Shown piece after piece: positions 33,154 to 41,800 of a stretch of DNA of 64,000 nt. Origin of the DNA: Streptomyces coacervatus (lineage in GTDB: Bacteria; Actinomycetota; Actinomycetes; Streptomycetales; Streptomycetaceae); the NCBI RefSeq assembly GCF_029223485.1, contig NZ_JARHTP010000002.1, positions 496,001 to 560,000 of the forward strand, in the 5' to 3' direction. Both the position numbers and the translations under genes were made by a program. The notes under the pieces were generated by a model that was not told the DNA's origin, did not search any database, and saw only the letters and a list, made by a program, of their open reading frames with translations. The stretch's first letter is position 1; each line of letters starts with the position of its first letter.

Positions 33154-33456
33154 TCACGGCTCTCCCATGCTCCGCAGCATCCAGAGGATCACCGATCGTT
33201 CGAGCATGTCCCGCTCGACCGTCAGCTTGGTGTTCTCCCAGCGGAGCCGGAGCAGTTCGGCGCGCTCCGGCTCCGTCAACTCGTGTGCGGGGGCGGTCGC
33301 GTGCCGCTGCCGGTCCCGCTCGACCCAGCGGCCGAGAGTTGCCTTGCTGACGCCCAACTCCCGTGCCACCTCGGCGAGCGGCAACTGCGACTCGTTCACG
33401 ATCCGGACGCCTTTCGCTTTGAATTCAGGGTCGTACCTGCGACGTTTCCCGGGCAC
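33154..33456 (-). CDS. Orphan IS3-type OrfA (transposase HTH protein)
   Basis: A 100-residue protein starting GTG 33456 with GGAGGAAGA upstream. The HTH reads YDPEFKAKGVRIVNESQLPL and VARELGVSKATLGRWVERD, and a leucine-zipper-like ELLRLRWENTKLTVERDMLE follows, as in OrfA of IS3 elements. No OrfB, frameshift window or terminal inverted repeats are present; only 141 nt separate it from the exporter stop. It is therefore an insertion-sequence remnant within the cluster. Confidence 0.75.
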   Translation of the reverse strand: MPGKRRRYDPEFKAKGVRIVNESQLPLAEVARELGVSKATLGRWVERDRQRHATAPAHELTEPERAELLRLRWENTKLTVERDMLERSVILWMLRSMGEP

Positions 33457-33489
33457 GTCTCTTCCTCCGGTGTCTGTCCCTGACGGCGG

Positions 33490-35862
33490 CTATTCCGTAC
33501 GCAGCGCGGTGGCGGTGCCGGTCCTGGCGGCCCATCCGGCCGGGAGCAGCGCCCCCACGGTGGCGATCACCAGTCCGCCCAGGATCAGCGGAAGGAGCAC
33601 GGGCAGGTGATAGATCGCGATGTCGTCGACGGGGATGCTGGTGCCGGCGGCACGGCCCATCACCGGCACCACGGAATCGTGCAGGGCGATGCCGATGGGG
33701 ACTCCGATCACGCCGGCGAGCAGACCGATGCCGGCGACCGAGGTGATGACCATGACGATGGTCTGTTTCGGCGTCATGCCCAGGGCCTTGAACACACCGA
33801 AGTCGTGGACGCGTTCGCGGGTGTCGAGCACGACCGTGTTGAGCACCCCGAGGCCGGCCACGGCGACGAGCATCAGAGTGAGCATCGCGGCCAGCGAGTC
33901 CATGGCGATGAGCATGCTCCCCACCTGCGCATTGTTGGGCTGTGCGGTGAGGTTGTAGGGCCCCAGGGCGGTGTTGAGCGAGTCCAGGTAGCTCTGCTGC
34001 GAGGTTCCCCGGGTGAGGTCGATGTTGAACTGCACCGACTGCGGCAGGATGTACGCGTTCAGTCCCGCGAGCGAGCTCTTGTCGGTGAGCAGCACCTGCT
34101 GCATGGCGAAGACCTCGCCGACGATGCGCACCGGCGCACTGCGGCCGTTGTCGGTCAGCTGGATGGTGTCACCGATGTGCTTTCCGGTGGCGGTGAGGAA
34201 ACCGGAGGGGGCGACCGCCTCGCCCGTACCGTGGAACCACCTTCCGGCGAGCATCCGGTACGAACCCCAGGACGACTCCCCGTCGTAGGCGATCACGTTC
34301 GTCGTGCCGGCCAGCCCGGCCACACCGACCCGGGTCTGGCCCGTGCTGAAGTACCTGCGGGTGCCCGACTGATTGCGGATCAGCGCAGCGATCGAGGTGG
34401 CATCGGCCTTCTTGACCGGCTGGCCGGTCCCCCCGCCGGGGGCGGGAGGTGCCGGCGGCCCGAAGAGCTGGACCACGGCGGCTCCGGGTGACCTGCGGTT
34501 CAGGTCGCTCTGGATGGCGCTGAGCGAGATGGCGAGGCCGACGCCGAAGGTGACCCCGATGGTCCCGAGCACCACGGCCGCCGCCATGGTCATCGACCGC
34601 GAGGGCCGGTTGAAGGGGTTGGCGAGACCAAGGCTGAGCGAACGCGGCAGCGGCAGCCGCCCGAGAAGGCGGCGGATCACCCGTCCCCGCCCGGCCTGCG
34701 GGGTTCGTCCCACCGCGATCGCCTCGATGGTCCGCAGCCGTCCGGCGCGCAGGGCCGGCGGCAGGGCCGTGGCCACCACCGCGCCCAGGGCGAGCGCGGG
34801 AATCGCGATGTCGATCCACGGGGCGATGGTCACCGCTCCGACGCCCAGCGCGCCGCCCGCATCGTTGAGGACCGGAATGGCGAGCAGGTTACCGAGGACG
34901 ACGCCCAGTCCCGTGCCGATCCCGGCCGGGATCAGGGCCTGCCCGACGTAGGCACGCACCACCTGTTCCGGGGTGAAGCCCAGCGACTTCAGGATGCCGA
35001 TACGCCGGGTCGCGGCGGCCACTGCGCCGCTGACGACGATGCCGATGATCAGGATCGACATGCACAGGCCGAGCACGCCGAAGGAGACCACGAACGGCAC
35101 GAAGGTCGCGGAGGTCTTGTCCGCGGACATCTTGATCTTCAGATAGGACGCCGCCTGGGTCATCGATCCGTTCGGTACGGCAGCGGCGAGCGCGACCCGG
35201 TCCGCGGTGATCTCGGCGTCCGTGTCCGCACTGCGGAACCGGTAGAGCATCTGCTCGTCGGGCGTCGTACCGGCCGGGGTCAGCGCCGCGAGCTGAGCGG
35301 GTGAGACCCATGCCTCGGAGCTGCCGCCCGCGGACCTGGCCAGGCCCACGACCGTGAGGGTGGGTTTGCCCGGAAGGTCGGGGAAGGTCATATGGCCACC
35401 GACACCGAAGGGAGCGTTGGTGGCGGTCAGTACGACCTCGCCGGGCTTGGAGGCCCACCGCCCGTCGGTGATCCTGAGCCTGTCGACCGGCCCTCCGGTA
35501 CTGGCGCGGCCGACGATCACCATCGGCGCCAGCTTGTCGCCGACCGGCATGCCGTCGTTGTTCGCGCCGACATGCGGCTGCAGGGACAGCACCGGATACG
35601 GACCGGCGCTGGCCGTGACGCCGGAGACATGTGCGGTGGCCGCGATCTGCGCCGCGGTGGCCTTGCTCCGGTCGTACTGCACCGTCAGGTGGGCGCCGCG
35701 CTGCCCGTCGAAACTCTGGTCGAAGGACGCCTGCGTCGCCACCAGGAGTCCGGCCGCCAGCACCGAGGCGGTCACCGCCATCATCGTGGTGAGGATCATG
35801 ACCACGGTCTGGACCCGGCGCCGCCCCACACCGGCGCGTACGACCTTGCTCAGCGCGCTCAT
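33490..35862 (-). CDS. FtsX/MacB-type ABC permease
   Basis: A 790-residue membrane protein with the duplicated FtsX architecture. A first helix (VQTVVMILTTMMAVTASVLAAG) is followed by an extracytoplasmic domain (to about 255), three helices, a linker (about 395-425), a second helix and extracytoplasmic domain, and three C-terminal helices ending in a short tail. Conserved cytoplasmic motifs RRIGILKSLGFTPEQVV and VHDFGVFKALGMTPKQTIV follow the third-from-last helices of each half. It overlaps its ATPase gene by 4 nt. Such pairs with an adjacent two-component system often export or detoxify antimicrobial peptides, so self-resistance is plausible. Confidence 0.92.
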   Translation of the reverse strand: MSALSKVVRAGVGRRRVQTVVMILTTMMAVTASVLAAGLLVATQASFDQSFDGQRGAHLTVQYDRSKATAAQIAATAHVSGVTASAGPYPVLSLQPHVGANNDGMPVGDKLAPMVIVGRASTGGPVDRLRITDGRWASKPGEVVLTATNAPFGVGGHMTFPDLPGKPTLTVVGLARSAGGSSEAWVSPAQLAALTPAGTTPDEQMLYRFRSADTDAEITADRVALAAAVPNGSMTQAASYLKIKMSADKTSATFVPFVVSFGVLGLCMSILIIGIVVSGAVAAATRRIGILKSLGFTPEQVVRAYVGQALIPAGIGTGLGVVLGNLLAIPVLNDAGGALGVGAVTIAPWIDIAIPALALGAVVATALPPALRAGRLRTIEAIAVGRTPQAGRGRVIRRLLGRLPLPRSLSLGLANPFNRPSRSMTMAAAVVLGTIGVTFGVGLAISLSAIQSDLNRRSPGAAVVQLFGPPAPPAPGGGTGQPVKKADATSIAALIRNQSGTRRYFSTGQTRVGVAGLAGTTNVIAYDGESSWGSYRMLAGRWFHGTGEAVAPSGFLTATGKHIGDTIQLTDNGRSAPVRIVGEVFAMQQVLLTDKSSLAGLNAYILPQSVQFNIDLTRGTSQQSYLDSLNTALGPYNLTAQPNNAQVGSMLIAMDSLAAMLTLMLVAVAGLGVLNTVVLDTRERVHDFGVFKALGMTPKQTIVMVITSVAGIGLLAGVIGVPIGIALHDSVVPVMGRAAGTSIPVDDIAIYHLPVLLPLILGGLVIATVGALLPAGWAARTGTATALRTE

Positions 35863-36548
35863 CGGACCGCCATCCGCTCGTCACGGAGAACCCTGCCGTC
35901 GAGCAGCTCGATCGTCCTGGTCGCGCACGCCTCGGCGAGCGCGACGTCGTGGGTCACCAGCAGGATGGTCTGGCCGGATCGGTTGAGCTCCGCCAGCAGG
36001 GTCCTGACGTCGTCCGCGGAGGCGCTGTCGAGGGCGCCGGTCGGCTCGTCGGCCAGCAGCAGCGAGGGGCGGTTCATCAGTGCCCGGGCGACCGCGACGC
36101 GCTGCCGCTCACCGCCGGACAGCCGGCCCGGGAAGGCGCGGGCATGCCGGGCGACACCGAGGGACTCCAGCAGTTCGGCCGCCCGCTTGCGGGCCTTGCC
36201 GTGGGACATTCCGGCCAGCTGGGCCGGCAGCAGGACGTTGTCCTCGGCGGTCAGGTCGTCCAGGAGGTTGAAGAACTGGAAGACCATGCCGATCCGTTCC
36301 CGCCGGTACTTCGCCGACGCGGTCTCGGACATCTCGTCGACGCGGAGGCCGGCCACGGCGACCGTTCCCCGAGTCGGCTTGTCCAGGCCGGCGATCATGT
36401 TGAGCAGAGTGGACTTGCCGCTGCCGGACTTGCCGAGCACCGCTACCGCCTCTCCGGCCTGCACGTCGAGGTTCAGGTCGGCCAGCGCTGGTCGTTCTGC
36501 TTCGTATGTCTTGCTCACGTCGCGGATCTGGATGAGCGGCTCCGTCAC
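35859..36548 (-). CDS. ABC transporter ATP-binding protein (LolD/MacB type)
   Basis: A 229-residue ATPase with Walker A GKSGSGKST, Q-loop IGMVFQFFNLLDDLTAEDNV, signature LSGGERQR, Walker B LLLADEPTGALD and LVTHDVALAE. The GTG start at 36548 is preceded by GGAGGAA. It overlaps the FtsX-type permease by 4 nt and powers it. It is divergent from the two-component system at 36693-38745, the probable regulator of this pair. Confidence 0.93.
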   Translation of the reverse strand: MTEPLIQIRDVSKTYEAERPALADLNLDVQAGEAVAVLGKSGSGKSTLLNMIAGLDKPTRGTVAVAGLRVDEMSETASAKYRRERIGMVFQFFNLLDDLTAEDNVLLPAQLAGMSHGKARKRAAELLESLGVARHARAFPGRLSGGERQRVAVARALMNRPSLLLADEPTGALDSASADDVRTLLAELNRSGQTILLVTHDVALAEACATRTIELLDGRVLRDERMAVR

Positions 36549-36692
36549 GGCATTCCTCCACGGGAACGGATGGCTTGGGCAGTGTCCTCACGCTAGGTAC
36601 GGCGCCCCCCGCGTCACATCGCCTGCTGCTACGAAACCCGTTCGTCCGCATGGACGACCGGCACCCCGGGTCATCCTTGAGGAGGAGTCGAA

Positions 36693-36761
36693 ATGACGAC
36701 CGCCGCTAGCCGCCGCGAACGATGCGGCAGCAGCAGACGGCTTGCCACAATGACCCGGTGA
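36693..36761 (+). CDS. 22-codon leader ORF coupled to the sensor kinase
   Basis: ATG 36693 is preceded by GAGGAGGAG (a strong ribosome site). The ORF encodes a basic 22-residue peptide beginning MTTAASRRERCGSSRR and ends TGA at 36761, which overlaps the GTG start of the kinase (GTGA). The kinase start has no ribosome site of its own, so its translation probably depends on this ORF. It could be a simple coupling device or a sensing leader peptide. Confidence 0.6.
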   Translation: MTTAASRRERCGSSRRLATMTR

Positions 36762-38068
36762 ACACATCAGTGATCAGGGCCGGTTGGCGTGTCGGGGTCA
36801 TCGCGCTGAAGAGGCCGACGCTCCCACCGCCCATTCTGTCCCGCTGGGTCTGGACAACCGATGCGGTCCTCGCCCTCGCTCTGACCGTCGGTGCCGTCGG
36901 CGGCGCCCTGAACCGGCAAGGCAGCGTCACCGACTCGCTGACCACGCCGAGCCAGCCGCACACACCCGCCGGTACTCCGTCCGCACCCACGCCCCCGGTC
37001 GGGCAGATCACTCACTACTACGGGGCGGCGCATCCCTGGCAGGTGCTGCTGGCCGTGCTGGCCACGCTCCCGCTCGTCGCGCGCAGACGATTTCCCCTGA
37101 CCGTGTTCTGGATCCTGATCGGCGCGAGTGAGCTGTACCACCTCAGTGCGGGGTTCAACCCCACCTTCACCTTCGCCGCCTGTCTGATCGCGGCCTACAG
37201 CGTGACGATGTACAGCACCTCCGAGAGGGCCGCGATCACCAGCGCCCTGGCAGGCATCCTGCTGCTGGTGGCGACCCACAAGCAGAACGTGCCCACCATG
37301 GGTTCGGGCCCGGAGACCTTCCTCTTCCTGATCCTGATCCCGGTCGCCCTGGTGGCCAACACGATCTACACCTGGAAGCTGCGGGTGCGGACCGCGGAGA
37401 CCGAGAAGGAGTCCGCCGCACGACTGGCCGTGAACGAGGAACGCTCCCGTATAGCGCGGGAACTGCACGACGTGGTCTCCCACAACATCAGCGTGATGGT
37501 GGTCCAGGCGGGCGCGGCACGCAAGGTGATGCAGGCCGCCCCGGAGAAGGCCCACAACGCGCTCCTGGCGGTCGAGTCCGGCGGGCGGGCCGCGATGACC
37601 GAACTGCGGCACACCATGGGCCTGCTCACCCTCAACAGCGACTCCCCCGACCTCTCGGTCGAGGACGACCTCGCCCGGACACCGGGCATGGACCAACTGG
37701 ACGCACTGGTCTCCCGGGTACAGGACGCCGGCATTCCGGTCCAACTGCACATCACCGGCAGGCCGATTCCCCTCTCCCCCGGCATGGATCTCGCGGTCTA
37801 CCGCCTGGTCCAGGAGACGCTGACCAACACGATGAAGCACGCGGCCGGCTCCCATGTGGAGATCACCATCGACTACGGCCCCACCGTCCTGCAGGTGGAG
37901 GTGAACGACACAGGCGGCTCGGCGTCGTCCTCGTCCCACACGGGCACCGGCCGCGGCCTGATCGGTCTGCAGGAGCGGATCGCCGTCTACGGCGGCACCT
38001 TCGAGGCCGGACACAGCCCTTCCGGCGGCTACCGGGTTCGCGCCGTGATCCCGTGGGAGAAGCTGTGA
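36758..38068 (+). CDS. NarL-type sensor histidine kinase (HisKA_3)
   Basis: A 436-residue kinase. A first helix (TTDAVLALALTVGAVGGAL) precedes a short external loop, then several helices (about 90-200). The HisKA_3 motif is IARELHDVVSHNISVMVVQA (phospho-His in LHD). The HATPase part has YRLVQETLTNTMKHAAGSHV, VEVNDTGGS and GRGLIGLQERIAVYGG. GTG 36758 is supported by overlap with the leader ORF; ATG 36722 is an in-frame alternative without a ribosome site. It overlaps the regulator by GTGA. Beside the divergent FtsX-type transporter, it probably senses envelope stress or the cluster's own peptide. Confidence 0.92.
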   Translation: MNTSVIRAGWRVGVIALKRPTLPPPILSRWVWTTDAVLALALTVGAVGGALNRQGSVTDSLTTPSQPHTPAGTPSAPTPPVGQITHYYGAAHPWQVLLAVLATLPLVARRRFPLTVFWILIGASELYHLSAGFNPTFTFAACLIAAYSVTMYSTSERAAITSALAGILLLVATHKQNVPTMGSGPETFLFLILIPVALVANTIYTWKLRVRTAETEKESAARLAVNEERSRIARELHDVVSHNISVMVVQAGAARKVMQAAPEKAHNALLAVESGGRAAMTELRHTMGLLTLNSDSPDLSVEDDLARTPGMDQLDALVSRVQDAGIPVQLHITGRPIPLSPGMDLAVYRLVQETLTNTMKHAAGSHVEITIDYGPTVLQVEVNDTGGSASSSSHTGTGRGLIGLQERIAVYGGTFEAGHSPSGGYRVRAVIPWEKL

Positions 38069-38745
38069 CCGAACCCCTGCGCCTGGTGGTCGCCGACGAT
38101 CAGGACCTGCTCAGGACCGGCTTCACGATGATTCTCACCGCCGACGGGATCGATGTCGTCGGCGAGGCTGCGAACGGCGCGGAAGCCATCGAGCTGGTCC
38201 GTGCCACCAGCCCCGACGTCGTACTCATGGACATCCGGATGCCGGAGATGGACGGGCTCGAGGCCACGCGGAGGATCCTGGCCGAGGCCGACGAGCCGCC
38301 CCGGATCATCATCCTGACCACCTTCGACAGCGACCGGTTCGTGTACACGGCGCTGAGCGCGGGCGCCAGCGGTTTCCTCCTCAAGGACGTCACTCCCGAG
38401 CAACTGGTCGCTGCCGTACGCCTGGTGCGTACAGGCGACGCGCTGCTCGCTCCGAGCATCACTCGCCGCCTCATCCAGCGCTTCGCCCCCGTCGACACCC
38501 CCAGTGCGGCGCTGCATCGCGATCTCGCCGTACTCAGCCCCCGCGAACTCGATGTGCTGCAACTCCTCGCGAAGGGACTGAGCAACCTCGAACTCGCCGC
38601 ACAAATGGAGCTGAGCGAGACGACGGTGAAGACCCATGTCCGCCGGATCCTGGCCAAGTTGAACCTGCGTTCCCGAGCTCAGGCGGTCGTCGTCGCGTAC
38701 GAGTCCGGACTGATCTCACCCGGGGCCACCGGCGCCGGCACATGA
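38065..38745 (+). CDS. NarL/LuxR-family response regulator
   Basis: A 226-residue regulator. The receiver has LRLVVADDQDLLRTGFTMIL, the phospho-acceptor Asp in VVLMDIRMPEMDGLEATRRI and Lys in SGFLLKDVTPEQLV. The LuxR-type HTH is LSPRELDVLQLLAKGLSNLE followed by LSETTVKTHVRRILAKLNLR. The GTG start (38065) overlaps the kinase stop. It converges on the NRPS3 thioesterase end, with a 100-nt gap that shows no clear terminator. Confidence 0.93.
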   Translation: MTEPLRLVVADDQDLLRTGFTMILTADGIDVVGEAANGAEAIELVRATSPDVVLMDIRMPEMDGLEATRRILAEADEPPRIIILTTFDSDRFVYTALSAGASGFLLKDVTPEQLVAAVRLVRTGDALLAPSITRRLIQRFAPVDTPSAALHRDLAVLSPRELDVLQLLAKGLSNLELAAQMELSETTVKTHVRRILAKLNLRSRAQAVVVAYESGLISPGATGAGT

Positions 38746-38845
38746 AGCGAGTGGACGGTTCGCCGCGTTGGACACGACGTCGGCCAGGGGCCGGCCCGGC
38801 GGAGCACCTGCCAGAACAGGCAGTCCGCCCACGCCGGGCGACCTC

Positions 38846-41800
38846 TCAGTCCTCCCGCGCCAGCCAGGCCGACACGGCGTCCCACACCTCGCCCAGCACC
38901 TGGGGGCGCACCAACTCCGAATGCCCGTACGGCAGGCGGACTTCCGAGATGTCTCCGGAGATGTGCGGCCTCCAGAGCTCCGCGGTGGGCTCGTCCTGCG
39001 CCCTGCCCTCGGTCGCGACCACGACCAGCGCGTCCCCGGTGAACCGCCCGAGGTTGTGACGGCCCTTGAGTGCGCCGTTGTTCAGGAAGGCCCGTCCGAG
39101 AGAGATCAGTTCGTCGTCCGTGATCGCTCCGAGTACCTCGCCCGCTTCCTCCCGCACCCGGTTCAGCAGATGCTCGGGCACCACATCGAGCTCCGGTGCC
39201 CCGACCTCTGTTCCCGGCGGGTTCGGATACGTGTCCATGATGACCAGCGCCGCGACCTCCTCGCCCGCCGCCTGCAACTGGACGGCGATCTCGTGCGCCG
39301 GGAACCCTCCGAAGGACCAGCCGAGGAGGTGATAGGGGCCGGTCTTCTGCACCGTGCGGATCTGCTCGATGTAGTCGGCCGCCATCTCCCTGACCGAGCC
39401 CGACAGCGCACTCCTTCCATCGAGCCCTCGGGCCTGCAGCCCGTACAGCGGAATGTCCTCGGGAACGAATCGGGCCAGTGGCATGTACGACCAGCTGAGT
39501 CCGCCGGCGGGGTGGACGAAGAAGAGGGGCGGTTGGCTGCCCTGTGTACGGATCGGCAGCAGGACGTCGAGCGCGTCGTGCAGGGAAGAGAGATTCATCC
39601 GCTTCAGGAGCCCGCTCACCGACGGTGCCGTAAGCAGGCTCCTGACCGGGACCGTCACTCCGCGAGCCTTCAGTCGCGTCACCAGCCGCACCGCGAGGAG
39701 TGAGTGCCCGCCCAGACGGAAGAAGTCGTCGTCCACCCCGACGCTCTCCACGCCCAGGACCTCGGCGAACGCGTCGCACATCAACCGCTGAAGCGCGGTG
39801 ATCGGCCCACGTCCGGTGACAGCCGCTCCGGCCACTCCGGCGGTGGGGTCGGGGGCGGGGAGGGCTTTGCGGTCGAGCTTGCCGTTGGCGGTCACCGGCA
39901 GCTCATCCAGCACCACGACCGCCGACGGCACCATGTACTCCGGCAGCCCGGCGGCCGCGAACTGCCGTACCGTCTCTGCCAGTTCGGTGCCTGCGTCCGC
40001 CACTGGCACGACATAGGCGGCCAAGGACATCTCACCTGGAGTGTCTTCTCGTACGATGACCGCCGCTTGGCGTACGGCGGGGTGCGCGGCGATGACTGCC
40101 TGTACCTCGCCGGGCTCGATCCGGAAGCCCCGGATCTTCACCTGGTCATCCGCACGCCCCAGGTACTCCACCTGCCCGGCCGCACTCCACCGCGCCACAT
40201 CCCCCGTCCGATACAGCCGTTCGCCCACCCCGAACGGCGACGCCACAAACCGCTCCGCCGTCAGGCCCGGACGGCCCGCATAACCCCGCGCCAGCTGCAC
40301 CCCGGCCAGATACAGCTCACCGGCCACACCCACCGGCACCGGCATCAGACCCGCATCCAGCACATACACCCGGGTGTTGGCCACCGGCACACCGATCGGC
40401 ACCGGCCCGCTGTCCTGGCCGGGCACACACCGCCACCCCGTCACATCCACCGACGCCTCCGTCGGCCCGTACAGGTTGTGCAGCTCGACTCCCGGACCGA
40501 ACACCCCGAAGAACCGCTCCTGCACCGCAAGGCCCAGCGCCTCGCCCGAACACACCACCCGCCGCAGCGACCCACACCGCGCCGCCGCCGGCTCCGCCAC
40601 AAACACCTCCAACATCGACGGCACAAAATGCACCGTCGACACCCGCTGCACCTCCATCAGTTCCGCCAGATACTCCGGATCCCGATGCCCACCCGGCCGC
40701 GCCACCACCATCGTCGCGCCCCGCACCAACGGCCAGAACAACTCCCACACCGACACATCGAAACCGAACGGCGTCTTGTGCAACACCCGCTCACCCGCCG
40801 CCAACCCGAACCGCTCCTGCATCCACCCCAACCGGTTCACAATCCCCGCATGCGACGTCACCACACCCTTCGGCCGCCCCGTCGACCCCGACGTGAACAT
40901 CACATACGCCGCAGACCCCGCATCCACCACCACCCCCGGCGACACACCCGGCACGTCCACCAGCCCCGGATCATCCACAAACACCCGCACCAGACCCTCC
41001 GGCAGCACACCGGCCATCCCACTCGCCGTAACCGCACACACCGCCCCCGCATCCGCGACCATCACCGCCACCCGCTCCACCGGCAACTCCGGATCCAACG
41101 GCACATACGCCCCACCCGCCTTGAGCACCCCCAGCAGCGCCACCACCAAATCCACCGAACGCTCCAGACACACCCCCACCACCGACTCCGCACCCACACC
41201 CGCAGCCATCAGGCGATGCGCCAGCCGATTCGCCCGCACCTCCAACTCCCCATACGTCAACTCCACCCCGTCACACACCACCGCCACCGCACCCGGAGTC
41301 CGCCCCACCTGCACCTCGAACAACCCATGCAATGTCCCCACCGGCAGCTCGACCACCGTGTCATTCCACTCCCCCACCACCCGCCGCCGCTCGATGTCAC
41401 CCATGACATCAACGCCATGAAGCGGCACATCGGAGTCGGTGTCCAGCGCCTCACCCAACGCCGCCGCCAGGCTCTCCACCGCCGTGTGCAACAGCCCGCA
41501 CACCGCCTCCGAATCGGCAGGCGCCAGCGCATCAACCGTCAGCCAGATCCCCTCACCCACATCATCGACCGACACCGTCAGCGGATAGTTGGTGCGCTCC
41601 TCCATGAGCACCGTCCTGATGCCCTCGACCCGCTCCTTGGTGGCCTCCTGACTGTTCGGGGTCGCGCGCTGGTCGGCGTTGTGCCGGTAGTTGAAGAGGG
41701 AGGTGAACAGAGGCGTGTTGGCCGGCACCCCACTGGCCTTCTGCGCCAGTGCCAGCGGAGCGTGCTCGTGTTCGAGCAGCGCGGCCAGCTGACCACGCAT

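Noticed and set aside
33154..33456. Complete IS3 element
   Set aside because: No OrfB, no inverted repeats and no target duplication can be seen on either side.
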